Of a stretch of 64,000 nucleotides of DNA, positions 1-9,547 are shown piece after piece. Each line of letters starts with the position of its first letter. Position 1 is the stretch's first letter. A program made the position numbers and the translations under genes. The notes beneath the pieces are model-generated. The model saw only the letters and a list, made by a program, of their open reading frames with translations, ran no database searches and was not told the DNA's origin. Where the stretch lies: the NCBI RefSeq assembly GCF_900187225.1, contig NZ_LT906436.1, forward strand, positions 2,729,501-2,793,500, given 5' to 3'. This stretch comes from Listeria monocytogenes. GTDB lineage: Bacteria > Bacillota > Bacilli > Lactobacillales > Listeriaceae.

Positions 1-1545
1 GCTCCGACAGTAAACGAATTTATGCACGTACTCGATTCTGAACAACAAGAAGATGAAAAAGTAGATTACAACCGGAAAATCGTTGCTATTACAGCATGTG
101 CAGCGGGTATCGCCCATACATATATGGCAGCGGAAGCCCTTGAACTAGCTGGTAAAGAACTTGGTATTGAAGTTATCGTCGAAAAACAAGGTGCGAATGG
201 TATTGAAGACCGCATTACTCCTGAAATTCTTAAAGGCGCAGAAGCAGTCATTTTTGCGACAGATATCACTGCAAAAGATAAAGAACGCTTCGCCGGAATG
301 CCTTTTATCCAAAGACGTGTTGCTGAGCCACTTCGTAGCGGTAAAGAAATGATTGAAACAGTATTGAGCAAACCAGATGGCTATGTAAAAGCTGATACAG
401 ATGGTTCGGAACAACAATTTGATAATAATAAGAGCAGTGTTTTCTCGCAAATTTATCGTGGGATTTTAACTGGTATTTCTTATATGTTACCTGTTATTGT
501 CGCAGGTGGTTTAATGATTGGTATTGGCCAACTTGGCGCAACTGCCTTTGGTCTTGAAAAAGTTATTGGTAATCCAGAGTATGCAACAAACTCTAACCAG
601 CTTATTGTTATCTTCCATTATCTCGGTTTATACGGAAATATGATTATGAAATTCATGTATCCTGTTTTCGGTGCCTTCCTTGCTTACTCAATTGCTGACC
701 GTCCTGGACTTGCTCCTGGGTTTATCGGTGGTGCTTTCGCAGCAGGGCTACATTACACCTTCTGGGGCGTAGATGGCGGTATACCATCTGGATTCTTCGG
801 TGTCCTAATTTTAGGTATCATTGCCGGATTTGTTGCTAAATTCTTAAACGAAAAAATTAAATTACACAAAAATTTACAAGCTATGAAACCAATGTTCCTG
901 ATTCCAGGGATTACCGTTTTAGTCTTGTTCTTCGTCAATTACTATGTGGTCGACCCGGTATTCGGGGGCTTAAACGCATGGTTACAAGAACTAATTATTC
1001 AAAATCAAGATGCAAGTGCTGTACTACTTTCGACAATTATTGCTTGTTTGACTGCATTTGACTTAGGTGGACCAGTCAATAAAGCAGCTGGAGCTATCGC
1101 AATCGGACTCGCAGCAGACGGAATCTTCCCGCTAACTGCTCGTGTTTTAGCAATCGTTATCCCGCCAATCGGACTTGGGCTTGCGACTGTATTAGATAAA
1201 TATGTTGTTAAACGTCGTGTTTTTGATGAAAACCTACGTGTTGCAGGTACAACCTCTATTTTCCTAGGGTTTATTGCCATAGGAGAGGGCGCGATACCGT
1301 TTATGCTACAAAATCCGCTTATCACGATTCCAATTAATATGATTGGTGCTTCTCTTGGTGCGGTTACTGCAGTATTACTTGGTGCAGTACAATGGCTTCC
1401 ACTTCCAGCAATTTGGGGTTGGCCGCTCGTTGAAAATTTCTGGGCCTATGCGATCGGTTTAATTGTAGGTATCGCCTTTATTACATTCGCGAATATCTTC
1501 GTACGCTACGGCTTAATCACACGTAAAGAAAATAAAATCAAATAA
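1..1545 (+). CDS. Fructose-family PTS EIIBC (3' part of an EIIABC), partial at window edge
   Basis: The reading frame is open from base 1, so the gene starts before the window and the ATG at 22 is internal; the last residues of an EIIA domain and a linker are visible first. The EIIB domain follows, with its phosphocysteine in TACAAGIAHTYMAAEA (Cys codon near base 97). From about base 430 comes a membrane EIIC domain with many hydrophobic segments and the fructose-family stretch LPVIVAGGLMIGIG. It imports and phosphorylates a sugar or glycoside. The downstream GH38 enzyme, GH13_18 phosphorylase and glycerate kinase suggest the substrate is mannosylglycerate, as for E. coli MngA, rather than fructose. 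Corresponds to lmo2733 from memory. Family is certain; substrate is inferred. Confidence 0.93.
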   Translation, partial: APTVNEFMHVLDSEQQEDEKVDYNRKIVAITACAAGIAHTYMAAEALELAGKELGIEVIVEKQGANGIEDRITPEILKGAEAVIFATDITAKDKERFAGMPFIQRRVAEPLRSGKEMIETVLSKPDGYVKADTDGSEQQFDNNKSSVFSQIYRGILTGISYMLPVIVAGGLMIGIGQLGATAFGLEKVIGNPEYATNSNQLIVIFHYLGLYGNMIMKFMYPVFGAFLAYSIADRPGLAPGFIGGAFAAGLHYTFWGVDGGIPSGFFGVLILGIIAGFVAKFLNEKIKLHKNLQAMKPMFLIPGITVLVLFFVNYYVVDPVFGGLNAWLQELIIQNQDASAVLLSTIIACLTAFDLGGPVNKAAGAIAIGLAADGIFPLTARVLAIVIPPIGLGLATVLDKYVVKRRVFDENLRVAGTTSIFLGFIAIGEGAIPFMLQNPLITIPINMIGASLGAVTAVLLGAVQWLPLPAIWGWPLVENFWAYAIGLIVGIAFITFANIFVRYGLITRKENKIK

Positions 1546-1555
1546 ATAAATAAGC

Positions 1556-1583
1556 TGACAGGTACTCTCGTTAGTACCTGTCA
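1556..1583 (+). terminator. Inverted repeat between PTS gene and GH38 gene
   Basis: TGACAGGTACT and AGTACCTGTCA form a perfect 11-bp stem with a 6-nt loop. Only a weak T-rich tail (cttaattt) follows, so it may be a partial terminator or an RNA-stability hairpin inside the operon rather than a full stop. Confidence 0.5.
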
Positions 1584-1605
1584 CTTAATTTGAGAGGTTT
1601 TTAAA

Positions 1606-4254
1606 ATGAAAAAAAATAAAATTGTACATGTTGTTGCACATTCCCACTGGGATCACGAATGGTATTTCACTATGGAAGATTCCAATATCTTATTAATTGA
1701 GAATTTAGACTATCTTTTAAACGTTTTAGAAACAAAAGATTCATTTGCTAGTTATTCCTTTGATGGTCAAATGTCTGTCATTGAGCGTTATTTAGACATT
1801 CGTCCGGAAAATAAAGCGCGCGTTCAAAAACTTATCCAAGATCGTCGTCTGTTCGTCGGTCCTTGGTATACACAAACCGATAGCTTGTTAGTTAAAACAG
1901 AAGCTGTGATTCGTAACTTACTTTATGGTTATAAAATGGGCGAAGAATTCGGTCATAGCATGAGTATCGGTTATTCCCCAGATATTTTTGGCCAGCATGC
2001 TTATCTGCCAGCTATTTATAAATCATTTAATATGGAACATAGCATTTTCCAGCGTGGTGTTTATAATGATCAAGTACAAGAGGACCTTAACTTCCACTGG
2101 ACTTCTCCAGACAACAAGTCCATCCCAACCAACAATATTTTCTTCGGTTATGGACCAGGTAAATTTTTAAGCAGTGAAAAAAGTTATGTAGAAACGCGTC
2201 TTCTGCCAATTTTAGATCGACTTGCTGAAATGAACACACATACAGATGTCCTTCTTTTACCAGCAGGCGGTGACCAAGTACTTGTGCGCGAAAACTTCCC
2301 AGAAATTGTCGCGGAATTAAATGAGATGGACTTAGGATATACCTTCATTCTGTCCGATTACGAAGCATTTATGAATGATGCTTGGACTTCTACTTTCCCG
2401 AACGAAATCACTGGCGAATTGCTTGCTTGCCAAAAATCACGAATCCACCACACATGTCGTTCAGAACGCTACGATATTAAACGTCTTAATTACTTAGTAG
2501 AAAATAGATTAGTCAACATTTTAGAACCACTTGCAACAATGGCCAATAAATTCGGAATCAAATATCCTAAACCTTGGTTAGATATTATTTGGAAAAAATT
2601 ATTTGATAGCCACGCTCATAACGGAATTGGTGCTTCGAATTCAGATGACGCGAACCACGATATCGTCGTTCGCCTAACAAGCGCACTTCGAATGACAGAT
2701 GGCTTAATTAACCTTTTGAAAAAACAAATCACGAAGGCCGTTAGTCAGGAAATGGGCGACGAAAATATTGCGCTACTATTCAATACTAACCCTGTACCAG
2801 AAGAAAGAACGGCAAAACTAACATTATTCACTCCTGAAAAATCATTCCAACTTTTCTCCGGTGATGCGGAAGTGACTTTCAGCGTTGTACATCAAGAAAA
2901 ATTAGACGGTGGACGGAAAGTAATTGTAACTGCAAAAGGCGAAAAAGAAGTCGCTGTTCCTGATTATTATCGTACAGAAATCTACCTAAAAAGTGGCCTA
3001 ATCCCTGCACTTGGTTACAAAACATTGCAAGTGAAAGCCGTTACTACAGAAATGGACCAATTAATCAGCATTTCCAAACAAACAATTGAAAATGAAAAAA
3101 TCATTGTTCAATTCGAAAACGGGAAAATCAATCTTTTAAATAAAGAACAACAAAGCATTATTAATGACCTAATTCGCTTCGAAAATGTGGCTGACGCTGG
3201 GGATTCCTTTGACTTCTCACCACTTGAAGGCGACCAAGCCATCTATATCGAATCAAGCGAATTACTAACCGTTGAAAAAAATCATCTATATAGCAAAATG
3301 ATGTTAAAACATACTGCTTTAGTTCCGAAAGATTTAGAAGCCCGTGCACAAAAAACAAATACAGAAACAGTTGAAATTTTAACAGAAATCGAACTTTTTG
3401 ACGGCGAAGAATTTGTTCGTGTTCGCCATACTATCGATAATAAAGTAAAAGACCACCGCATTAGAGCATTGATCAAAACAAATGTAGCAGAACCTAAATT
3501 TTCTTACGCAGACCAAGGTTATAGCCTCATGAAACGCAGCGTCATAAACCCTTACCTTGCAAATTGGCGCGAGGACAAATTCGTGGAAGCACCTGTGCCG
3601 ATTTTCCCAGTGGAAAATATCGTCGCTGTTTCTGAAGAAGACGCAACACTTGCCTTGTTAGTTGGCGGTATCAAAGAATATGAAATCTTACCGAAAACTG
3701 CTGAAATTGCTGTGACTCTTTTCAGAAGTAATGGTTTGCTTGGAAAAGATGATCTCATGTGGCGTCCAGGCCGCGCTTCCGGTATTAATAACAAAGTCGT
3801 TCCTACACCAGACGGCCAAATGCTTGAAGAAATGATTTTTGAATATGCTGTGTACGTACAACCTGAGAAACTAAATGAACAAACGCTCTACGCGCAATCT
3901 AACATTTTTGAAGGTCATACAGAAACCTATCACTTACAAAATCTAAATACATTTGAAGAGCGCCTAGAACGTTTTGAAGTAGATTATCCAATCGATCGTC
4001 TGCCAGCTCAAAATTCTATCTTTGAATTAGATAACCCGAACGTATTCATGAGCACTTGCAAAAAATCATGGGATGGCACTGGCACAATTATCCGCCTATT
4101 TAACCCATCAGACAAAGAAGAAACGGTTCGCTGGACAACTAACGCTTCCAGTTTTGAAGTTTCACTAGCGGAGGAAAAAATCGCAGAACTAAAAGAAAAC
4201 ACTATCTGTATTCCTAAAAAAGGATTTGCAACTATTTTGTTGGAAGGAGAATAA
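1606..4254 (+). CDS. GH38 alpha-mannosidase, MngB-like (probable mannosylglycerate hydrolase)
   Basis: 882 aa, cytoplasmic (no signal peptide). The N-terminus has the GH38 zinc motif AHSHWDHEWYFT (His12, His14, Asp16); GYSPDIFGQ carries the expected nucleophile Asp126; DSHAHNGIG, near residue 336, supplies a further metal ligand. Length and the N-terminal 130 residues resemble E. coli MngB (about 877 aa), which cleaves 6-phospho-mannosylglycerate to mannose-6-phosphate and glycerate. Start is the ATG after GAGAGG. It lies between the PTS gene and the phosphorylase gene, and a glycerate kinase at the operon end would consume the glycerate. Corresponds to lmo2734 from memory. GH38 membership is secure; substrate is inferred from context. 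Confidence 0.92.
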   Translation: MKKNKIVHVVAHSHWDHEWYFTMEDSNILLIENLDYLLNVLETKDSFASYSFDGQMSVIERYLDIRPENKARVQKLIQDRRLFVGPWYTQTDSLLVKTEAVIRNLLYGYKMGEEFGHSMSIGYSPDIFGQHAYLPAIYKSFNMEHSIFQRGVYNDQVQEDLNFHWTSPDNKSIPTNNIFFGYGPGKFLSSEKSYVETRLLPILDRLAEMNTHTDVLLLPAGGDQVLVRENFPEIVAELNEMDLGYTFILSDYEAFMNDAWTSTFPNEITGELLACQKSRIHHTCRSERYDIKRLNYLVENRLVNILEPLATMANKFGIKYPKPWLDIIWKKLFDSHAHNGIGASNSDDANHDIVVRLTSALRMTDGLINLLKKQITKAVSQEMGDENIALLFNTNPVPEERTAKLTLFTPEKSFQLFSGDAEVTFSVVHQEKLDGGRKVIVTAKGEKEVAVPDYYRTEIYLKSGLIPALGYKTLQVKAVTTEMDQLISISKQTIENEKIIVQFENGKINLLNKEQQSIINDLIRFENVADAGDSFDFSPLEGDQAIYIESSELLTVEKNHLYSKMMLKHTALVPKDLEARAQKTNTETVEILTEIELFDGEEFVRVRHTIDNKVKDHRIRALIKTNVAEPKFSYADQGYSLMKRSVINPYLANWREDKFVEAPVPIFPVENIVAVSEEDATLALLVGGIKEYEILPKTAEIAVTLFRSNGLLGKDDLMWRPGRASGINNKVVPTPDGQMLEEMIFEYAVYVQPEKLNEQTLYAQSNIFEGHTETYHLQNLNTFEERLERFEVDYPIDRLPAQNSIFELDNPNVFMSTCKKSWDGTGTIIRLFNPSDKEETVRWTTNASSFEVSLAEEKIAELKENTICIPKKGFATILLEGE

Positions 4255-4255
4255 T

Positions 4256-5938
4256 ATGCAAACCGAACTGGTTAATCAAATAGAAGTAAAACTAAGAAAA
4301 ATTTATCAAGCTGCATACCAACCCGTATACTTGGAAAAAATGCTCGCATGCGCTGAAAACTATTCTAATAATACGCGTGGTTCGATTGATACTATTTCCG
4401 AAAAAAACGTCTATCTTATTGCTTATGGCGACAGCATTTTCGAAAAAAACAAGCATCCGTTACAAACATTAAATGAGTTCCTACAAGAATATGCTCAAGA
4501 TGTTATTACAGATGTCCACTTGCTGCCGATTTTTCCTAGTACGTCAGATGATGGCTTCTCTGTCACAGACTACAAGCAAATTGACGAACAGCTTGGCGAC
4601 TGGGATGACGTTCAAAAAATGTCTGAGAACTTCCGAGTGATGCTTGATTTCGTAGCGAATCATATGTCGAAATCAAGTGATTGGTTCAAGCGATTCTCCG
4701 ATAACGAAGCGCCGTACAATCAATTTTTCATCGAGAAGGACAGCCAATTTGATTATAAAAACGTCACTCGTCCGCGAACTTCTCCGCTGTTCCACAAATA
4801 CGAAAACGACAAAGAACTTTGGACTACTTTTAGCGAAGATCAGTTAGACTTAAACGTCCGTAATATCGATTGCCTTGTAGCCTTAACAGATGTCCTGCTT
4901 TTCTATGCATCCAAGCAAGCTACAAGCATTCGTCTTGATGCCATTGGATTTTTATGGAAAACATCTGGCACGACTTGTATGCACCTACCAGAAACGCATG
5001 AAATCATTTCGCTTTGGCGTCTGCTGATTGATGAACTATATCCGAATCTGCAAATTATCACAGAAACCAACGTCCCTCATGAAGAAAACATTAGTTATTT
5101 TGGCGATGGCGAAAATGAAGCAAATATGGTTTATCAGTTCCCGCTTCCGCCACTTGTGCTCCATACCTTCACTTGCCATGATACAACGAAACTTTCGAAG
5201 TGGGCGAAATCCATTTCACAAGTTTCTAGTACAGCGACTTATTTTAACTTCTTAGCAAGTCATGACGGAATTGGTATGCGCCCTGCGACCGGAATTCTTT
5301 CCGACGAAGAAATCAATTCTCTCGTCCAAAAAGCGGTCCAAAACGGTGGCCAAGTCTCCTATAAAGACAACGCAGATGGCACGCAGTCGGTATACGAACT
5401 TAATATTAACTACGGTGAAGCCCTGCAAAACCCGGGCGAAGACACAACCGAAGAACTCGTAACGAAAAAAATTATCGCTGCCCATAGTATTTTGCTAACA
5501 CTTCAAGGCGTCCCAGCGATTTACTATCATTCCCTTCTAGGTTCTAAAAACGACCTTGTTGGTTACGAAGAATCCGGTATTAATCGCCGCATCAACCGTG
5601 AAAAACTGGAAAAAAATCAATTGGTTCATGAACTTGAAACAGACACTTATCGCCAAACCATTTTCACATCGCTGAAAAAATTGGTGCAAATCAGACGAAA
5701 CCACACCGCTTTTTCACCATTTGCAACCCAAGAAATTTTAGATTTAGGACCAGATGTTTTTGCGATTAAACGGGAATCTGAGAAAGAATGTATTTATGGA
5801 ATTATCAACGTCACTTCTCATAATATCCGCAAAACGCTCGCTTTCTCCGGCACGAATTTATTAACCAATCAACCCGTTGCGAGTGAACTTGATTTAACCG
5901 CGTATGAAGTTGTCTGGATTAAGAAGGCTGTCCAATGA
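4256..5938 (+). CDS. GH13_18 glycosyl phosphorylase (sucrose phosphorylase family, possibly glucosylglycerate phosphorylase)
   Basis: 560 aa from the ATG at 4256, which has a good site (GGAAGGAGA) and follows the GH38 stop by one base. GH13 catalytic residues are visible: nucleophile Asp228 in SIRLDAIGF, acid/base Glu270 in IITETN, and Asp337 in ASHDGIG. It would cleave an alpha-glucoside with phosphate, giving glucose-1-phosphate. Usually annotated as sucrose phosphorylase, but those enzymes are nearer 490-500 aa; about 560 aa fits the glucosylglycerate phosphorylase branch (YcjM-like). The glycerate kinase gene overlaps its stop by four bases, which supports glycerate as a product. Substrate is not provable from sequence. 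Corresponds to lmo2735 from memory. Confidence 0.88.
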   Translation: MQTELVNQIEVKLRKIYQAAYQPVYLEKMLACAENYSNNTRGSIDTISEKNVYLIAYGDSIFEKNKHPLQTLNEFLQEYAQDVITDVHLLPIFPSTSDDGFSVTDYKQIDEQLGDWDDVQKMSENFRVMLDFVANHMSKSSDWFKRFSDNEAPYNQFFIEKDSQFDYKNVTRPRTSPLFHKYENDKELWTTFSEDQLDLNVRNIDCLVALTDVLLFYASKQATSIRLDAIGFLWKTSGTTCMHLPETHEIISLWRLLIDELYPNLQIITETNVPHEENISYFGDGENEANMVYQFPLPPLVLHTFTCHDTTKLSKWAKSISQVSSTATYFNFLASHDGIGMRPATGILSDEEINSLVQKAVQNGGQVSYKDNADGTQSVYELNINYGEALQNPGEDTTEELVTKKIIAAHSILLTLQGVPAIYYHSLLGSKNDLVGYEESGINRRINREKLEKNQLVHELETDTYRQTIFTSLKKLVQIRRNHTAFSPFATQEILDLGPDVFAIKRESEKECIYGIINVTSHNIRKTLAFSGTNLLTNQPVASELDLTAYEVVWIKKAVQ

Positions 5939-7068
5939 AAATCGTCATCGCACCTGATTCATTCAAAGAGAGCGCCACTGCGGTGGAAGTAGCAACTGCC
6001 ATAAAAAAAGGCTGGACTAAAGCTCGTCCAGCCGATCAAATTAGCCTTGCCCCTGTTTCTGACGGGGGTGAGGGTTTTCTTACTGTTTTAAGTGAGTCTT
6101 CCGAGGTGGAATTGTTCCAAGCAGAAGTAACCAACCTAAACGGTCACAAAATAACGGCCCCCTACGGTATTCACACTAGCCAAGAAACTGCGATTATCGA
6201 GTCCGCCAACACGATTGGATTAGATTTAATCCCAGCGGCAGACCGCAATCCAGCTTACGCGAGCTCTAAAGGAGTCGGTGAACTAATTTTGGCGGCACTG
6301 AATCACAACGTCAAAAAAATCATTATCGGGCTAGGCGGAAGTGGTACAAACGATGGCGGCGCTGGGCTAATCCAAGCTTTGGGCGTTGCACTACTTGATA
6401 AAAACAAACAGCCTATTCCGCCCGGCGGTATTCATTTGCAAGAGCTAGCCTATATTGATGCCAGCAATCTTAACCCAAAGCTGAAAAACATTCAATTCCA
6501 AATAGCCTGTGACGTGACGAATCCACTTCTTGGAGAAAACGGTGCTACATTTGTTTTCGGTGCTCAAAAAGGGGCAAGTCCCGACATGCTCGTTAAACTA
6601 GAGAACGCCATGCAGAACTACGGAGCAAAACTCGACCAATTTTCTTCTCAAAAAATCACCACAAAAAAAGGAGCTGGAGCCGCTGGTGGTATCGCTGCTG
6701 GACTAATGACCTTCCTAAATGCAGACTTATTAAGCGGTTCAACTCTTGTTATGGAACTTTCTAATATGAAAGATAAAATGAAAGACGCCGATATTGTTAT
6801 TGTTGGTGAAGGACGAATGGACAAGCAATCGATGATGGGGAAAATTCCTGTTCAAATCGCTCAAGAAGCTAAAAAACAAGGTTGCTTCGTTCTGGCTATT
6901 GTCGGCAGCCTTGCACTCGAAAACAACCTAGCCCAACAGCACGGCATCGATGCTTTTTTCCCAAACATCCCTGAAATAACAGATTTACCCACTCTTTTTG
7001 AAAATACGACGAAAAACCTCGAACGTACGGCGGAAAACATCGCCAAACTAACTTTAATTGGCAAATAA
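5935..7068 (+). CDS. Glycerate kinase (GlxK/GarK family)
   Basis: 377 aa. Begins MKIVIAPDSFKESATA and contains the glycine-rich GLGGSGTNDGGAG, both typical of class II glycerate kinases, which phosphorylate D-glycerate to 2-phosphoglycerate (GlxK/GarK type). ATG overlaps the phosphorylase stop (ATGA), so translation is probably coupled. As the last gene of the operon it links cleavage of a glycosyl-glycerate to glycolysis. The LacI gene ends three bases downstream on the other strand. Corresponds to lmo2736 from memory. Confidence 0.92.
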   Translation: MKIVIAPDSFKESATAVEVATAIKKGWTKARPADQISLAPVSDGGEGFLTVLSESSEVELFQAEVTNLNGHKITAPYGIHTSQETAIIESANTIGLDLIPAADRNPAYASSKGVGELILAALNHNVKKIIIGLGGSGTNDGGAGLIQALGVALLDKNKQPIPPGGIHLQELAYIDASNLNPKLKNIQFQIACDVTNPLLGENGATFVFGAQKGASPDMLVKLENAMQNYGAKLDQFSSQKITTKKGAGAAGGIAAGLMTFLNADLLSGSTLVMELSNMKDKMKDADIVIVGEGRMDKQSMMGKIPVQIAQEAKKQGCFVLAIVGSLALENNLAQQHGIDAFFPNIPEITDLPTLFENTTKNLERTAENIAKLTLIGK

Positions 7069-7071
7069 TTT

Positions 7072-8028
7072 TTAGACTGTTTTTCTTCTAATCAACTCAT
7101 GCTCCACTTTAATTCTTTGCAATTTGCCTTGCTCAAAAATAGTAAAAGCATTTTCTCCCAATTTTTTTAGGTTATGATCAAGCGTTGTGATTTCTAAAAC
7201 CTTACCAATTGGGAGATTTTCTTGCCCTAAAATAGCGACATCTTCCGGAACACGCAGACCGAGTTTTTTCACGTGATACATAACCCCCGCTGCAACCTCA
7301 TCACCATTCGCATAAATCGCATCAGGCCAGTCTTTCCCCGCTGCAAAAAAATGCTCCCCAGCCTTCAAACCATCTTCAAGCGTATAACACTCACTTAAAA
7401 ACCGATTATCACCCACTGGACCAAAAACTTGCTCATAAGCATTAATTTTTCCATATGTACTCGTACTTTCACGCGATGCTCTCCCCGCTGTAAAAGCCAC
7501 TTTTTTATAACCTTCATCTTCCAAAAACTGAAATCCAGCCCGGTATGCTTTCACGCGGTCAATATAAGAGCACGATACTTCTTTTGATTCCACATACTCG
7601 CACGCAATAATCGGCCCATACGCAAGGTACGGCAAAATCACGTCCCAATTATTGGCACGAGAAGTAATAATCAGGCCATCCACCTGTTTCGTTTTAAGAC
7701 GCATCAAGTACTTTTCTTCTTCTTTCGGATCATATCCTGTTGGAAAAAGTGTTACCGAATAACGGTTTTTAAAAGCTACTTCCAAAATACCATTTACAAT
7801 TTTGTCAAACCACGGGTGATCATTATAAGGTATAATCACGCCAACCGTATTTGTTTTCCCACGCGCTAAATCCATGGCACTACGGTTAGGTGAATAATCT
7901 AATTCATCAATAACAGCTTTCACACGGGCTCTTTTCTCCTCCGCAACATACGGATGGTTATTGAGCACTCGTGACACTGTCGTCACTGAAACTCCCGCTA
8001 ATTTGGCTATTTCTTTAATATTGGGCAT
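7072..8028 (-). CDS. LacI-family transcriptional regulator
   Basis: 318 aa. The N-terminal helix-turn-helix (IKEIAKLAGVSVTTVSRVLN) with hinge-helix region is followed by a periplasmic-binding-protein-like effector domain. It is convergent with the putative mannosylglycerate operon and is the natural candidate for its regulator, with a sugar or phosphosugar as effector. The operator would lie upstream of the PTS gene, outside this window. Only 17 bases separate its ATG from the U-tract end of the upstream gene's terminator, so its own promoter must overlap that hairpin or it depends on read-through. Corresponds to lmo2737 from memory. Confidence 0.92.
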   Translation of the reverse strand: MPNIKEIAKLAGVSVTTVSRVLNNHPYVAEEKRARVKAVIDELDYSPNRSAMDLARGKTNTVGVIIPYNDHPWFDKIVNGILEVAFKNRYSVTLFPTGYDPKEEEKYLMRLKTKQVDGLIITSRANNWDVILPYLAYGPIIACEYVESKEVSCSYIDRVKAYRAGFQFLEDEGYKKVAFTAGRASRESTSTYGKINAYEQVFGPVGDNRFLSECYTLEDGLKAGEHFFAAGKDWPDAIYANGDEVAAGVMYHVKKLGLRVPEDVAILGQENLPIGKVLEITTLDHNLKKLGENAFTIFEQGKLQRIKVEHELIRRKTV

Positions 8029-8054
8029 TTTAAAAACCTCATTCCTAAGAAAAA

Positions 8055-8082
8055 AGTGCGGACAGATTTCTCATACCGCACT
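8055..8082 (-). terminator. Terminator of the CNNM/CBS gene
   Basis: AGTGCGG and CCGCACT form a hairpin followed on the minus strand by a run of T (plus 8045-8054). It lies between the CBS gene stop and the lacI start. Confidence 0.8.
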
Positions 8083-8095
8083 CCTATTTTTATCA

Positions 8096-9430
8096 TTAAG
8101 CCATCTGTTCAAGTTCGCTTGTTTGGATGTCTTTTTCGACACGAACCGAAACCAGTCTGGCATCATTCATTTCTTCTACTGTAAATCGAAGTGTACCGTA
8201 TTCTACTACTACTTTATCATCTTCTTCTGGAATTGTCCCAGTTAAAGTAAGCACAAATCCAGCCACAGTATCTACGCCACGTGATGGAAGTTCCACGTGA
8301 AACATTTCATTGAAATCATCAAGCGGCATGCGGCCTTCTACGATAAATGTCGTCTCATCAATTTTCTTCACTTCATCCGAAAACACATCATTTTCATCGT
8401 CAATCTCGCCAACAATTTCTTCTAATAAATCTTCTACAGTGACAATACCAGCAACACCACCGTATTCATCCATTAAAATAGCCATTTGATTTCGAGTTCT
8501 TTGCATGTTTTTAAGTAGATCGTCAATAAACATCGTCTCTTGCGCAAAATACGCGTCTTTAACGAGTCCTTTCACATCAATGTTTTCAAAACCTGACTTT
8601 CTTGCTTCCGCAAAAAAATCTTTCATATGCAGAATACCCAGCACGGAGTCCTGATCGCCTGTATAGACGGGAACCCTTGAAAAATTCTCACTTAATAATG
8701 CGTCACAAAGTTCTTCCGATTCTGTTTCGGCATCAATCATAAACGCATCTGTTCGTGGCACCATCACTTCACGTGCATATTTATTATCCATTTCAAATAC
8801 ACCACGAAGCATTTGTAATTCTTCTACCTCAATTACACCGTCACGTCGACCGGTTTCAATCAATAGCTGCATTTCCTCTCGCGTCATTTTTTCATTATCC
8901 GTATTTTTCTCCATTCTCGTTAATTTCACAAGAATATCAGTTGAAAAAGATAGGAATTTTACGAACGGACGAAGTACAACACCAACTGCCATGATTGGTC
9001 GTACAGAAACACGGGCAATTTTTTCTGATTTTTGAAGTGCTAAACGTTTTGGATAAAGTTCACCGAAAACTAACGTGATATATGATAACACAATAGTTAC
9101 GACGATAATGGATAACTCTTTCGCAAAACTACTTCCTCCAAAAACAGATTCAAGTCTAGTCGCAATACTAGTGGCGGCTGACGCACTGGAGAAGAATCCC
9201 GCAAGCGTAATACCAACTTGAATAGTAGCTAGAAATTTACTTGGATCATCTACGAGTTTAGCTAGCATAACCGCTTTTTTATCACCGGTTTCTGCCTGGC
9301 TTTTTACACGATTTTTGTTCAGTGATACAAGGGCCATCTCTGCTGAGGCAAAGAATGCGTTGAGCATCGTCAACACCACAATAAGAATTAACTGCAAGAT
9401 AATCTGCTGACTCTCGGGGTCAGGGTTCAT
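8096..9430 (-). CDS. CNNM/CBS-domain membrane protein (HlyC/CorC family)
   Basis: 444 aa from the ATG at 9430, preceded by AAGGAGTGGAGAG; upstream in-frame starts lack a site. An N-terminal DUF21/CNNM transmembrane domain (residues about 5-190, several hydrophobic helices) is followed by a CBS pair (about 210-340, including ILHMKDFF and GIVTVEDLLEEIVGEIDDE) and a C-terminal CorC_HlyC domain. Such proteins are implicated in Mg2+/Co2+ homeostasis; the old name hemolysin-like is not evidence of cytolytic activity. A parS-like site lies inside the gene at 8289-8304. Corresponds to lmo2738 from memory. Confidence 0.92.
   Translation of the reverse strand: MNPDPESQQIILQLILIVVLTMLNAFFASAEMALVSLNKNRVKSQAETGDKKAVMLAKLVDDPSKFLATIQVGITLAGFFSSASAATSIATRLESVFGGSSFAKELSIIVVTIVLSYITLVFGELYPKRLALQKSEKIARVSVRPIMAVGVVLRPFVKFLSFSTDILVKLTRMEKNTDNEKMTREEMQLLIETGRRDGVIEVEELQMLRGVFEMDNKYAREVMVPRTDAFMIDAETESEELCDALLSENFSRVPVYTGDQDSVLGILHMKDFFAEARKSGFENIDVKGLVKDAYFAQETMFIDDLLKNMQRTRNQMAILMDEYGGVAGIVTVEDLLEEIVGEIDDENDVFSDEVKKIDETTFIVEGRMPLDDFNEMFHVELPSRGVDTVAGFVLTLTGTIPEEDDKVVVEYGTLRFTVEEMNDARLVSVRVEKDIQTSELEQMA
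8289..8304. other. parS-like site (one mismatch, inside CBS gene)
   Basis: AGTTCCACGTGAAACA differs from the ParB consensus TGTTNCACGTGAAACA only at the first base. It lies within coding sequence, as do the sites at 29457 and 46963. Confidence 0.65.
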
Positions 9431-9547
9431 ATGGAACTCTCCACTCCTTATTTTCATCGAGAAAACGACCATGCATTTTCTCTAAATATTCCGGACAATT
9501 TGCCGGTTAAGAAAATTTTATCACGCCACCCCTATTACTGCAAGGTT

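Noticed and set aside
7265-7290. Further parS (TTTTTCACGTGATACA)
   Set aside because: Two mismatches, one in a conserved arm, within the lacI coding sequence; too weak to count.
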